Source: Euryodendron excelsum
Taxonomy: Eukaryota > Streptophyta > Magnoliopsida > Ericales > Pentaphylacaceae
Assembly (NCBI GenBank): GCA_033060915.1
Contig: CM065387.1
Span: 42,700,501 to 42,764,500, forward strand
Direction: 5' to 3'
DNA: 64,000 bases
Position numbers and translations under genes: made by a program
In this document: positions 46,854 through 60,299 of the stretch, piece by piece
Position numbering within the stretch: position 1 is the first letter of the stretch
Layout: every line of letters begins with the position of its first letter
The notes under the pieces: generated by a model
Database searches by the model: none
Seen by the model: only the letters and a program-made list of their open reading frames with translations
Told to the model about the DNA's origin: nothing

Positions 46854-47201
46854 TTGTGGATAATAGGCTACTTTCTACATTTGATGACCTTTGTTACTTG
46901 GACCAAACCTTTGGAGTTGGTTCAAATTGAAAACGCGGTTCTACCTAAATTGTATATGACTTGCAACATTATAAAAAATTTGCAAATACTTGTTCTAACT
47001 CTAAACAAAGTCCACCCTAGTTCAAGAAAACATGGTTAGAGCCAATGACAAGAACATATTTAGGCTTATGTATACAATATATAAAATTTGAAATATAGAT
47101 GGATTCAATTTTTGGGATGGTTTGAGTTTACCTGAGGCGAACTTGGAAACTAAATCGACGTAGTTGGTTCTTTCATTTTTAGACACCAAACAGAAACTTA
47201 C

Positions 47202-47337
47202 CAATGACAAAGTGAACCAACTCAAATTGTGAAGGCAGAATTGGTTTGGTATCCATGGATATTCCGGCTTCAACGGGCATTGCCACCAACCATGGGATTT
47301 ATTCACAGCCAGTATCGCCGTCAAAAGCTCAAGGATG
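47202..47337 (-). pseudogene. Exon-like segment with good splice signals, unknown gene
   Basis: On the minus strand a textbook acceptor (TTCTCCATTTTCAG, 47338-47351) and donor (ATTG/GTAAGTTT, 47196-47201) enclose 136 bp. One frame is open throughout (LELLTAILAVNKSHGWWQ). Another, with stops early on, reads IPWLVAMPVEAGISMDTKP and ILPSQFELVHFVIG, which looks more like a real protein. I do not recognise either. It may be a decayed exon whose frame was lost. Confidence 0.4.
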
Positions 47338-47581
47338 CTGAAAATGGAGAAGATGGAAATTAACAAAAAAATTGGTGCACTTCACTCAATTGTGTGCCCT
47401 TAATTAATTGCTGTGACCTTTGATGTCACCCAAGTATGTGCTATTTGTTCTACAAAAACCCAACCACTGCTATTGATGTTGCATATGAGTTGGAGAAGTT
47501 GCCCTATTAATTGAAGCTGATTATCTCTTCTTCAGAAAGTCATAAAGAGTCAACTTGATTTATATTTAGGTTTTATTTGTA

Positions 47582-50500
47582 ACACCAAAAAAAAAAAAAA
47601 AGGGTTTTAGTGGCGGTTCAGTGGTGCTTTCAAGTGCCACTACAATGTTCTATGATCCACCTTTCATGGCAATTCCAAATGTCACAATATATACATTTTT
47701 ATGTGGCATTTTCAATGCCACTTATATTTACACCAGTGGTGTCACGCTACCATTCTGGATGCTTTGATAAAACCTTTCTTAAAATGTGACATGACAAAAC
47801 TTGCTGACTCTCACATACAACCAATGCCAAATAACCTGATTAAAGATTAAAGAAAAAACAAATCACTAGTGGATAACAATGTATTGTATTACACATCAAG
47901 ACATCATTATTCTTGGCTATAAAACATTAAGGCATCTCACCCTAATTCAAATAACCCATAACTCATAACATATGTACAATAATGTACCAAATATCTCTTA
48001 TAAGATGACAAAATAAACATTGAGCATTGCGCACAAAGTTCCACCTCTCTTGGACTCTAGTTATTCAGTAGATCACTTCTAGTACTGTACAATTGAATTG
48101 TTTTTTCATAAAATGGGTAAGGTAATCAAGTGCTTAGTGAGTATATCGAAACTATATAAATAAATAAATAACATGTAAAGCAGTTATGGATCAAGATTAA
48201 GTTTAAATAACCTTTTGGAAGAATGTTTCAACAGAAATAATTTGTAATAAGGATATAATTTGTTCTATCAATGAAAGGTAATTGTAAACTGTAATTAACA
48301 TACATATTAGGTTCATCAAACTCATTCCATATAGCTAAAGGTTGATGACCTTCAATCAAAGTTATGACAATACTGCTACCTTGATTATTAGCTTAGGGAA
48401 GTCAGGCGCCATTCATTATTTCCCCATTGGTAGGAATTCCTTCCTAAGCAACTCATCCACTCCCCTATTACACTCGGAAGCTAGGCAGCAAGGCCATAAT
48501 AACATGAATCCATCGTTATACTTTAAGAAATATACTTGATCCAATAATTAAAAAGATTTAATACAAAGCCCCTTCCATCAATAAAATCATTCCATTGCTA
48601 TAAAGAACATAAGATTCATAATTATAGAATAGTTAAGTTTTCAATTCATATAATTTTATACTAGCATTAAACCCGTGTTATGCACGGATTAAAATAATAG
48701 ATACTAGATATAAAATTTTTATAAAAAAAATTATCACTTGTATATGTTTGAACCTTACACTAACTGTATGATTCATATTAAAATATAATAATTAATATAG
48801 TCATACAATTAATTGTAAAAGCAGATTGTGAATATTTTAAAGTATTTTTTTACATTAAAATCTATTTTAAAGTGGATTTTTCCTCTTAAAATTTTTGCTA
48901 AGGTGAATAAATTTTTATTGTTTGTCATGGTCACATATTTTTAACTTGACTCTTCAAAATTGATGAACTTTTAGTTTGACCCCTTATCAACAAAATATAT
49001 AGGTCTCCACTGTGTTGCTACTGCGAGCAAAACAACTTTGATAGTTGGAAGGTTACTATTAGTTGAATAAAAATTCAATTTTCTCCAATTCATGAGCTAC
49101 GTTGATTAAATGTATAACTCATATATTTAGTTAAATTTTCTATTGAGTGCATTTAATAGTACTCACATGCATATATATAGGTACTCAAAATGAAAATCTT
49201 TACTTAAAAATAATTGTTATTTTAAAGTCAAAGAGATTTGATTTATCATCAGTTACTTATTATGCTTAGTACAATTTAATTTTCAAATTTATCTTAATAA
49301 AGAAAATTATTCTTAAATTATAAATTTAGAAAATTAGGTATTTAAAATGGTTAGCATTAATAATTCAATACATGCGTGTAGTTCTATCAAATATTATTTT
49401 GAGTCTATTAATCATCTTTTAAAAATAGTTACTCAAAATTTTAGAAAGTACCATTTAAAAAAATATTACTTTGTCATGTGTTCATTGTTAGACTCGGCCA
49501 ATATAATTTTCGTAGTCAATATACTCGCATACATTATGAATGCTTGTGTAAGTTAAACTTGAAAATATTGGTCAAGCTAAAATCAATAAATTTTACTGTG
49601 AAATTCAATTTTGTTACAAAATAGTTATATCATTCATCATTTAAAGTCACAAAATAACATGAAATCATATTAGAGTCTTGAAACAGAAAAAAAGAAAGGA
49701 GAGGTTGAAGTATTGTTATCCAGGTAAAACAATATTATTACAATTAAATTTTTACATCCAATTTATTTTTATGTAAATACTATAAAAAATTAAAAATATT
49801 TTATTTGAAAAAAAAGTAAGATTAAAAAAAAAATAATTTCATCATAGCTCTATTCAAAAAATAAAATTTTATATTTATTTTCTTGAAAACGTTTTTTAGA
49901 GGGAAGTGAATTGAGACCATAAAAATGAAAACAAATCTGATAATTTTATTACATGTTTAATTTTTATTTTATAGTGTTAAGATAAAATTTTCTTTAGATG
50001 GAACATATTAAAGAAAATTCAATGGATAATATTTATAAAATTGAGAAGAAATAAGAAAATTTTTTAAAAAATCAATAGCATTTCGTCACAGGTATCTTGT
50101 ATATGACAAAGTGCTAATAAATTGATGATAATTTTTTTTTTCTATTTTAGAGATTAAAAATATAATTTAGGACTAATGAAGATTCTTTAGGAGGATTATA
50201 ATTAAAAAAATTACCGTAATTATCAATAGATGATTAATAAATATTCTTTAGGAGAATTATAATTAAAGCAAATTTTAAAATGTTACCATAACTGTCAATA
50301 GATGGCATTTATGAAGTTTAGAATAAATAAGTAAATTAAATTGAACCAATAATAGTATGACATATGTATTATATGTTTTTAAAAAATTAGATTGGAACTT
50401 TTAGCTTCATAAACCTCCTAATATAGTGCTATAATATATAGTATATATACTCACCTTACACCAAAAGCCGCCTAATTATAAATCTCGCTATCTTAGACGG

Positions 50501-51300
50501 AGCTAAAATGGACGTATGACTCTTTGAACCTAATATAAGCCAAATCATATGATGCAATAAGTAATAGATTCACTCTCCCAAGTTCTTGCATTTAAATGCA
50601 TGCGTAAATATGATTTTAAATGCATAAATTCCTAACATGGAATTATTTAAAGGAGATTTCTAATACATAGACGATAAACACCATATCTTACCAAAGATAA
50701 GGACTACACAAGTTTTTTCCTTCACTTTCTCTTCCTTCTTTTATTTTCTTCCATTTTCTCTCTCTTTTTCTTTTACTCTCTCTCTCTTACCAAATAGAAT
50801 TTTTAGCAAGCTCCTTAATCTTTATATAAACTACTCTCTTCTCCTTTTTCTATCTTTTATTCCTATCAAGACATATTGATAAATCTTCATATCTAATTCA
50901 ACACATGGCGCAAACCCATGTACACACCTTATTGACGAAGCACATACCTTGCTTGATGAAGCAGACAATTTGGTATCACCCTCACAAGTTAGACTAACAA
51001 ACACCTCAATGACCAAGTAGGTGAATTTAATTATTTAATTAGCACTAATTAATTCTTACTTAAATTAATTAATTGAGTTCAATTAAAAATAAAAACGCAA
51101 TAAATTTATGAACACTAAATTAGGCTAATTAAGCACCTTGATTAAGCTAATTCATATTTAATTAAGGTGAATGCATCTAATGAATGCATAAATGTCACAA
51201 GTGGCACTGGAAATGCCACCCTAACTTTATCAGTAGGTTCTCAAGTGCACTATTAGGGGCCTTTGTTGCTGCCACTAAAAATAAACAAATAAATAAAAAA
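47582..51300. mobile_element. CACTA-like (En/Spm) DNA transposon remnant, non-autonomous
   Basis: The left end reads CACC followed by an A run and GGGTTTTAGTGGCGGTTC; many plant CACTA elements start CACTACAAGAAAA with a TTTTAGTGGC subterminal motif. The right side holds the inverse (GCTGCCACTAAAAATA at 51267-51282). Inverted subterminal repeats are visible: GTGGCATTTTCAATGCCAC at 47702-47720 and GTGGCACTGGAAATGCCAC at 51201-51219. No transposase was found. The outermost bases are degraded, so the right end and target duplication are uncertain. A Helitron appears to sit inside. Confidence 0.5.
48661..50447 (-). mobile_element. Non-autonomous Helitron, minus strand
   Basis: On the minus strand the 3' end has the hairpin CCGTG-CATAA-CACGG, then GTTTAATG and CTAG (48661-48664) followed by T, the canonical terminus. 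A matching 5' end would be at about 50447 (minus strand TATATACTATATATTATAGC preceded by A), where TA replaces the usual TC. The 1.8-kb interior is very AT-rich and codes for nothing recognisable. Confidence 0.65.
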
Positions 51301-51641
51301 TAAAAAATAGAATTGTTTTCATCCTCAATTCCATGAATCATTTTCTTCTATATGCAAAAGAAATAAAACTACATTTATGAAGTACAATTACAATATCCAT
51401 GGAACTAATAAATCCAATCAAAACAATCAATTCTAGTCTAACTAAGATATTACAAACCAAAAACATTACAACGGCAACTAAAACAACACCAACCTACGTA
51501 AAGCCCACAGTATTAGATCCAATTTTTTTAAACAATATATTCTAACCATCTGTTTTTGTCACAAGGGACCTGTCCAACATTTTCCAACAATCACATTGAT
51601 TTCTCCAGTTATCTTCCTCTTCTGATTTTAGCTGCAAAAAT
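51301..51641. other. Intergenic DNA between the CACTA-like element and the LTR cluster
   Basis: Nothing recognisable beyond short A-rich tracts (51285-51310). Confidence 0.45.
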
Positions 51642-54453
51642 TGTCAAACCTCGGTTTTTGCCTCAAGCCCCTCTTGGCCCGGAAAAAACATGGTATTCTC
51701 TTTGTTAAAATTTATCCTCCTAAAAAAACAAGTGCAATGAGAGTTTTTGAACTTCAAATTAATTTTGAATAAGGGCTTTTTGGAGAAATTTTAGAGTCGT
51801 CACCTAACAAAGTTAAATATGCGCTAGGTTACTTAAAATTAAGCGTAATCCGAAAACTAAACATAAGTTTTATGAAAATCTTTTGAAGGTGCCTTCTAAG
51901 AAGGTTTTGTAAAAGAAGGTTTGTAACAACCATTTGAAAATTGAAAATTGAACTTTAATTTAAAATTGACTAGGATTTCGAATCGAACTTGGAGTTGACT
52001 TTGCAATAAAACTTGAATTTAAAATTAAACTTTGAAATAAAACTTGGACTTATTTTAAAAAGTTTGAATTGAACTTTAAAATCATCTTGACTTGAATTGG
52101 GGTTTAAAACCATCTTGATTTAGGCTTAAGATTTAGCAAAGAGTTGAAGTATCCTAACTTAGGGTTAGGGTTCAACTAGGGCTTAGGTTTCCTAAGACTT
52201 AGACATGCGATTGAAATAGAAATATTTGATTAAGACTTGAAAAGTTTGATTTTAGAAAACTTTATTTTAGAAAAGTTTCAAATTAGGAAAATTTCAAATT
52301 AAGAAAATTCTGTTTTAGGAAAGTTTTCATTTTAGGAAAGACTTGATTTAGGAAGATTTAATTTAGGAAAGGTTTGAATTAACAAATATTTGACTTTGAA
52401 ATTTGAAAAGTGGGAATTTGAAAAGATTTTATTTAAAAAAAATTGAATTTGAAAAATTGAGTTCGAAAAGGTTTGACCTAGGTTTGAGGTAACTTGGGAT
52501 TTAAGCAATCTTAGGACCTAGGGTTTAAGTTATGTATTTGAATTGAAAAAATTGGATTTCAATTGAAAAATGAAAGTTTTGTTTTTGGAAAGTTTGCAAA
52601 AGGAGGGTTTTGAAATTAGGAAAGATTGACATTAGAAAAAAATAGAATAAGGAAAAATTTGATTTAACTTGAAATTGGAAAGCTTTAGTTTTTTAAACTC
52701 TAAGATTTTATGTGACCTTTGAATTAGGAAATCTATGATTTCATGTTAAACTTGAATTTGAAAATCTATGATTTTATGTAGAAAATGGTTTTAGAAATCT
52801 ATGATTTGATGCAAATAGAAAGTTATGATTTTATGTGAGAAACCTAAGGTTTCCTAAATATGGACTCTAGGGTTTTGACTTGGGTTTCAAGGCTCAAAGT
52901 TTTTGGAAAGTAAATCTTTGAGAAGAATTTTTAAGAAGTGGATTTGCAAAACTATTTTAGAAAAAGCTTGAATATAGACTTTTGAAAGTCTTTAAATATT
53001 TCACTTTCCTAAAATGATTCTAATCATGAAAAGACTAGAACCATTCTAGGGTTGTGATTTTGAAAACAACTAGAGTTTGAAACTCCATTATGAAGCTTGA
53101 TAGTCTCATTGAATGTAACACCTTCCTAAAATAACCCTAACCATGGAATGGTTAGAATCATCTTAGGGTTATGGTTTTAAAAATAACTTTTTCGAATGCA
53201 AGTTCTAAAGAAAACTTTTGAATTCGATATTGAATGCGATGTATGAACATGACAACCACAATGCAATAAGGATGTGAATATACAAGATTTGGTTTCACCA
53301 CAAAATCAATGGGGCCAGACCCACACCGTCTTAAGTTGAACTTGAAGAAAGTCCTTCGACACAGTGACCTCCTCCAAGGCCTTTCTAGGCATGAATTGGG
53401 AAGTTCCTTATTTCAAGCATATAAGAAAAGGGAGTAAAAGATGGGGATTAAAATAGAAAATAACCCAAGCGGACTAGGAGGGAGAAGAGAGAAAAGGGGA
53501 TTTCATAAAAATAAATAGAACCCTACCTTGTTTCCGTATTACGTTGAATACTTTATTGGAGGACTTGCTTGAACTTGAGAGACTTTCAAAAAGCTTTGAA
53601 GGGGCTAGAAGTGGCCTTCAATGGAGCTTAGATGCTAGGGTTTGAAGTGTATAGATTAGGGTTTGAGTATAGAAGGCTAGAACTTGAGAGAACCTTAAGA
53701 GAATTAAGGTTTTTGGAGCAACTTGAAGTTTGTTTTCAAAGAGATAGAGTTTCTAGGGCGATGTTTTGGATCTAGAATACGCAAAAGCTGGCCTTTATTT
53801 GTAGGCAGGTAAAGTTGGCTTTGGCATCTGTTGTAGTGGTGCTAGGCCGAATTTTGGCTTAGTGGCACTACTATTGGGGCCAACCTCTTAGGAAAGTTAT
53901 TAAGATATGCAAAAGACATATTTTTTACCTTAGGGATGCAAGCCAGAAGATTTGTGTGCCTGTCCTAGTGACTACCATGTAATTTTTGGCCTGATTTCAT
54001 TATGAGTGACTGAAAAGTCTGAAAATAATCTAGAAGGTTTCGAGTAGCCAGACTCGACCAGGAATGGACAGGAACCCTTAAAAGAGTGCCTTAGAGGTAA
54101 TCAGTTTGACAACTAAAGCCGGTGTGGTTGAAAAAGGTAACCGGCCCACTGGGGGTAAAATGGTCATTTCATATTGGGCTTGTCGGAGTGGACTCGAAAT
54201 GATTTTGAAAAGTACTAGAAGGTTGGGAATACTATTAGAAGTAACCACAGAAGGTAACCGATTTGATACTCAGAGTCGGTATGGTTCCTAGAGGCAATTG
54301 GATGCCTAAGGGCAAAATGATCATTTTATATTCGGTCTAGCAGGCTTGAGAAGCGGTTGATTAACTAGATTAAATCTGGAAAATCAGTTTGGACTTGAAT
54401 GTGGGTTCGGTCAGGCCAGAAATTGTTGAGCAGGCAAAAATGGGGTGCTTACA
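51642..54453 (+). repeat. Long LTR (Tat/Ogre-like, inferred), copy 1
   Basis: It begins TGTCAAACCTCGG and ends GGGGTGCTTACA, good LTR termini. The first 250 bp correspond to the start (in reverse) of the solo LTR at 58046-62714, for example the phrase TTTATCCTCCTAAAAAAACA. A long degenerate TTGAAAA/TTTAGG tract (about 52000-53230) follows, then a GC-richer block (53280-53480) and a terminal part with two AAGGTAACCG sites. The TGCCTACGTATC block found in its relatives is missing. The flanks (AAAAT and GTTAC) do not form a duplication, so it is not a clean solo LTR. Confidence 0.7.
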
Positions 54454-57069
54454 GTTACGTGTAGGGAAGATATCCTAAGATCATTACCCTACCCCGCCCA
54501 TGCAGTGCTTATAGGTCCTATCATCCTATATTCACTCACTTGAATCTCCGATTCCTAAATGTCCACTTTTTAAAAATGATTTTAAAAAGGGTTTGTCATA
54601 ATTTTTTAGATGAATGATGCATGATGCAAGTTGAAAATAATTGAAAAGAAATTGGGGTTGGATTTTGAAAAGGGATATTTGAGTTTGAAAAAGGGTTAGG
54701 ACCACACTTATGAAGGTTGCCTACGTATCACGTTTTGATGAGAATCAGGTCAGTCGTAGTTGGGATTTAGAGGCCAATTGAAAATAAGCACATTGGGGTT
54801 TTTGAAAAGTTTTGAAGACTCATTGGGGTCTCATTTTGAAAAAAAGAACTTGAGAATTTTTTACTTGAAATCTTGAAATGACTCGAGAGAGTCTTGATTT
54901 GAACTTGGATGTTAGAATGCTTTTAAAATAGAACTTAAAGGTTTTGGGAAGTACTTTTTGAAATAGGACTTCAGAGAGTAGGATTTGGACTTGTAAGAGC
55001 TCTTATGAACTTGTCTTGAAAAGGTTTTTGAAAATTTTTTTTTATGTACCTTATGAAATGTATGTTGATGTTTCATTTCCCTTGGGAGATTAGTTAATTG
55101 AGTACTAAGCTCCTTTAAGGCTGTAAGTTTTGGAAACCAGTTTAGAAAAATGGGTTGGAAACTTCCCTTAGGGTTTGAATATCTCACTTTGCCTTGAGCA
55201 ACCCTAACCATAGGAAGGTTTAGGGTCGTTTCAAGAGTGTGATATTTGAAAACAGCTTTTGAAAAAAGGTTTTGTAAAACATTTAGGGTTTGAAACCCTA
55301 ATCTGAACCCAATAGGTTCTATTTGATGTATCACTTTTCTTAGGAAACCTTAACCAAGAAAGGGTTAGGATCCCGTTAATGTTGTGAGTTTTTAAAATCA
55401 TTTTCAAAAGTAGGTTTTTGAAAACATTTTTGAAGAAACCATTTTCGGTTTGAGTTGGAGTTTGAACAAGGGTTCGAGAGTTAGAATCTTGAAGCCACCT
55501 AACCTTGGTTGGTCAAAATAGGGTTAAGGTAACCTAGAGCTAACCTAGGTTGGACAAACTAGGGTAAGGTTAACCTAGGGTTGGACCACATTTGGGTTAA
55601 CCAAAGGTTGGATTGATCTAGAGTTGATCAACTAGGGTTTTAGGGAACCTAGGGTTTGGAGATGACTTAGGATTCAAGCAATCTCAGGTTGGAAGTGACT
55701 TGTGATACACATAACCTAAGGTTTAGGAAGGATGCTTGGAGATGTAAAAGGTTTAATTTGATGCAATGTGGAAAGGTATGACTTTTAATGGAAAAAGGAA
55801 AGTGATATTTTAGGAAAGTTTTGAAAAAGGAAAGTTTTATTTTAGGAAAGACTTGAAAAAAGAAAGTTTTATTTTAGAAAAGTTTTGAAAAATGAAAGTT
55901 TTATTTTAGGGAAGACTTGATTTTGGAATCTTCTTGAGAAAGGAAAGGTTTGACTTTTGAAAAGATTTGAATTATCTCCAAAAATAGATTGATTTGATTT
56001 TATTCCCAAAAATGGAAGATTGGATTTTGTTTTAACAAAATGAAAATATTTGATTTGACTTGAAAAAGGAAATATCTGAATTGAAAAAGAAAATATTTGA
56101 TTTGAAAAAGAAAAGATTTGATTTGAAATATTATGATTTTGTGTGTGACTTTTGGAAAACAACTCAAGTGAGTTATGTGATCTTTTAAAACATGCTGTGA
56201 TAATGATTTGAAAACTATTTTAAATGTAAGGAATGCAAGAATGAAGGTTAGGGATTAAACCAAGGTTTCCTAGGGCATGAGTTTCTAGGGTTTTGACCTT
56301 GGTTTCAAGTTAACAACACTTGGACTAATTTTTGGAAAATCATTTGAACATGGAATTTTAAGGGGTTTGAAAACTAAAGTTTTGAAAGAGAGGTTTTAGG
56401 GCTTAAAACCCTAATGTGGCGTTTGAATGCCTCTTTGAATATGCCACTTTCCTAAATCGACCCTAACCATGGAAAAGTTAAAATCACTTTAGGGTTGTGA
56501 TTTTGAAAACAAGTTAGGGTTTGGAACCCTAATGTGAACCTTGGTGGTCACTTTGAATGTGTCATCTTCCTAGGTGAACCCTAACCATGAAAAAGTTAGA
56601 ATCATCCTATGGTTCGTGATTTCTTGGAAAATAAGTTTGAAAATAGTTTTGAAAGCAACTTTGGAGTGTAGTTTTAGAAAATGCTTTTGAAAGCGGCTTT
56701 TGAAAACATGATGGTAATGAACAATGCACGAACATGAGAATTAGAATGCAATAAGAACATAAACATACAAGGTTGAAGGCTTCACCACATTGCAAGGGGT
56801 CTCAAGACCAGAACATGATTGGTTAGGCTAAAGGAAGACCCCCGATATGGTGGTCTACCCAAAGCTTCCTCTAGGCATGAACCAAAGGTCTTCTTGTTTC
56901 AAGCATGCAAGAAGATGGGGTAAAAGATAGGGATTAAAAGAGAGAATAGCCCAAGTGGACTAGGAGGGAGAAGAGAGAGAGAGAGGGAGAACATAAACTT
57001 AAAGAAACCCTACCTTGTCTTCTTGTTAGCTTGAATGCTTCAATGGAGGACTTGCTTGAACCTTGCAAC
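54454..57069 (+). repeat. Truncated related LTR, copy 2
   Basis: It starts inside an LTR at GTGTAGGGAAGATATCC, a phrase that lies in the interior of the solo LTR at 58046-62714 (reverse strand, near 62320). It includes GGTTGCCTACGTATCACG with GAATCAGGTCAGTCGTAGTT (54714-54763), then the TTTTGAAAA-rich tract and the block GAGGACTTGCTTGAAC, where a gypsy element interrupts it at 57070. Its beginning is missing and it abuts the end of copy 1 directly, as if internal sequence and the start of this LTR were deleted together. Confidence 0.65.
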
Positions 57070-58267
57070 TGTCACACCCCCAATCTAATTAAGCATCATT
57101 GATGTCACATTAGGCAGGATGTTATCGCACAGATCACCTTACCTATGAACGATAACTCAACATACACCGCAAATTAACTAAACAGATATAGATGTACAAG
57201 AACTATGTAACCAAACTGTACTATACAGTAAAAGTAATACATAGGTTATTTACATCACTAAAAATTCATGACATAAAGCATTACATAAAACCAAGTCCCA
57301 AAGTCTCATACAAAACACGGCAAGATACAAAAGTAAAGCAGTAAAAGCTCGCCCCGAAGACTCAACACCTCTGACATCAATATGGATGCCACCACGGTGA
57401 CAACCAGGACAACAATGAACAAAACTTCATCCTTTGCTCACCTGCCAGAAAGGTCTGTATGGGTGTAAGCTAAAGGTCTGTGATTGATTACTCGTTATCA
57501 AGGATGCCCCACATGGACACCCTTTTAGATCAACCTCACATCAGTTAATCATTAGGTTAACCCCATATCGGCAAAACTTTCCTCCATGAAATGCATTGGC
57601 ATACGATATGAATGGTATGCAATGCCACTTCATATATAACCTCATCAATATCACCTCATGTATAACCTCATCAATATTAAGTTATAGATAATCATCAAAT
57701 AATTTAATATGCACAAGATCATCTGTATTCCTATTTGTTGTCGCACTCACACCACAGTAAGTTTACTCTTTGGGTTACATCAAAGGTCTTTGCCCTTCCT
57801 TAGCTCTTATAATTCACAACTCCGTTAGTTTACGAAACAAAACGTCTAAGTCATCAATGATAATCAAATGGAACTTTAATAATGTAATAGGAATGAAATA
57901 AGATAACCCCACCAAGCCCCGATGCAATGCAACAACTTAAAAGTATAGATGTGCAAATGTTCTAACCGTTGGGACGGTCACTGAATCGTTGGAACGATCA
58001 GAGAAGGCCAAACAAACAAAATGCACTGTACACCTTGCTGTTGGGTGTAAGCACCCTATATTTGCTCGCTCGGCAGTCTCCGTTCCATCCAGACTTGAGT
58101 TCAAGTCAATATGGATATATTCTAATTTTTCAAACCTAATCCAGTCAATCCATCGCTTTGTGGGCCTGTAGGGCCCAAGCAGAAGCAAAATGGCCAAAAT
58201 GCCCTTGGAGGCGTTGTTCGGTCCAATTCTAGTGGGCGTGTCTTTCTAAAGACGGTAAGTCCTTTTT

Positions 58268-58333
58268 TCCAGTCCAATTCCAATTCAATTCCAATCCAAT
58301 TTCGAGTCCAATTCCAATTCCAATTCCAATCCA
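58268..58333. repeat. CCAATTC hexamer-based minisatellite
   Basis: About ten variants of CCAATTC/CAATTCC in 65 bp, inside the solo LTR. On the minus strand it produces an open frame of alternating N-W residues, which is an artefact of the repeat. Confidence 0.88.
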
Positions 58334-60299
58334 GCACACTCGAGAAAGTTGATTCCTCGAGGCGGTAAATCCATCCTGTCTAGCATGTTTTTCGAAGAAA
58401 GTTCTTCGGAACGGTGAGTCCCTTCAAACCCATCGACTAGGACGACACCCCAAGTTCCCGAGATGGTATAACAGTCTACCTTTGGCGCCTGCTACCCCGC
58501 CAATGCAGAAATGTTCGTTTCGGCATGCCTTCCCAGAAAGTTGATTCCTTAGGCGCTAAGTCCATCTAGCAACTTCCCGAGATCAGGCAGTCTTAGGAAT
58601 GATCACGAACCATCAAAGTAGCAGAAGTACTCGTAAACATCGCAACCATCAGAGTGGCGGAAACACTCATAAACAGGTTGATATATGGAATTGCCAACAA
58701 ACCTGTGTCATGGGACTACCATCAGAGTGATGGAAATACTCAAAACCCAGGTCAACACCAGTGCATGTTAGCCCACTTCGATGAAAAATGACCAAATTGC
58801 CCTTAAGGCCATTTTCTGGCACGTTTCTTGAAAAAGTACCTAAGTCCTCAGAGTGGTAAGTCCACCTTTCCAAGATTTTCCCAGAGACGATCCGGCATGA
58901 TTAAGTGCCTTTTAGTTAGTTTCAGGCCAATTTCGAGACTCTTTGGTCAAAATGATCATTATGCCCCAAGGCACCCGAGTGCCCCGGGAACCACACCGGC
59001 TTCTGGTATCAAACCGGTAATCTCTCGGGGATACTGTTGATAGTATTCTCGGCCTTCCAATACATTCCTAGATCATTCCAAGTCAGTTCCGAAAAACCTA
59101 GTGCAAAATGACAGTTTTGCCCCTGGCAGGCCGGTCGCCTTTTTTAACCACACTGGCTTTGGGTATCAAACCGGTAACCTCCTGGGACATTTTAAGTAAT
59201 GTTTTCAAACATCGAGTTTTCTTCCGGGAGATTCCAAGTCCATCCCGGTAGTTTTTCGGTCCAGTTGACCATTTTGTCCCTAATAGCCCGATCAACCCTT
59301 CAAATGCATCCTATCATCATATTTCAAGTCTGCTACCTCCGGGACTCTATTCTAAGAGTTCCTGTTCCTTTTCGGCATTTCGGGCCATTTTCGATTCTCT
59401 AAATCCTTTCCAGACCTTCCGAAGCCACTTCTAGTGGAGCCAGGCTAAAAATTACATGGTAGTCACTAGTACAAGCACCCAAATCTTCTGAAAATACGTT
59501 ATTTGCCGACCTTAAAACTTTCCTAAGTGACTGGCACCACTAGTAGTGGCGCCAATATGTTATTTGGCCTGGCACCATTACAACAAGCCCCAGGTCAGCC
59601 CTCTGTCTATAAATACAGAGCCTCCTCCAGTGTGAAAAAGGTCTGCAAACTCAGTCTGAAAACCCTCCTCTTCGATATACAGAGCTCGTAGTCTGTCCAA
59701 ACCCTAATTTTCTTTAGGTTTTCCAAACCTTAGTTATCATATACAAACCCTAGCCTTCATACACAAAACCCTAGCATACATACACCTCTATACACTCACA
59801 TATTAGCCTCCAAAGCCTCCATTGAAGACTTGAAGTGCTGCAATTCCGAAGCTCCTGAAGATGGAAGACAAGCACTTGAAGACTGACGCAAGGTGAAGCA
59901 AGGACAGAAGTAAAACAAGCAAGCAAAACAAAGTGAATAAAGAAGGCACAAGGTAGGCTTCCTTGCATGCTTTTAACAAGGGACTTCCCAGTCCATGTGT
60001 AGGTTTAGGCTATTAAAGGTCACTATGTTGGGGGTTTTCTCTTAGTCTAATCGGAGACCACGTGGGTTCGGCCCCTTTGATTATGTGGGGAAACCTTTAA
60101 CCTTGTATGTTCATGACCCCTTGCATTGTGCATATCATGATCATGCATTCCTCCAAAGTTTGTTTTTAAACTTGTTTTCAAAGCTTGCATTAAAATCGTT
60201 TTCAAAAGTTGCATTGAAATTTTCTTCTTCAAAACTTGTTTGCAAAATACAATCCTAAGGTGATTCTATCTTTTCCATGGCTAGGGTTGCTTTAGGAAA

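Noticed and set aside
58122..58337. Protein with repeated asparagine-tryptophan
   Set aside because: It arises from the CCAATTC minisatellite and has no independent support.
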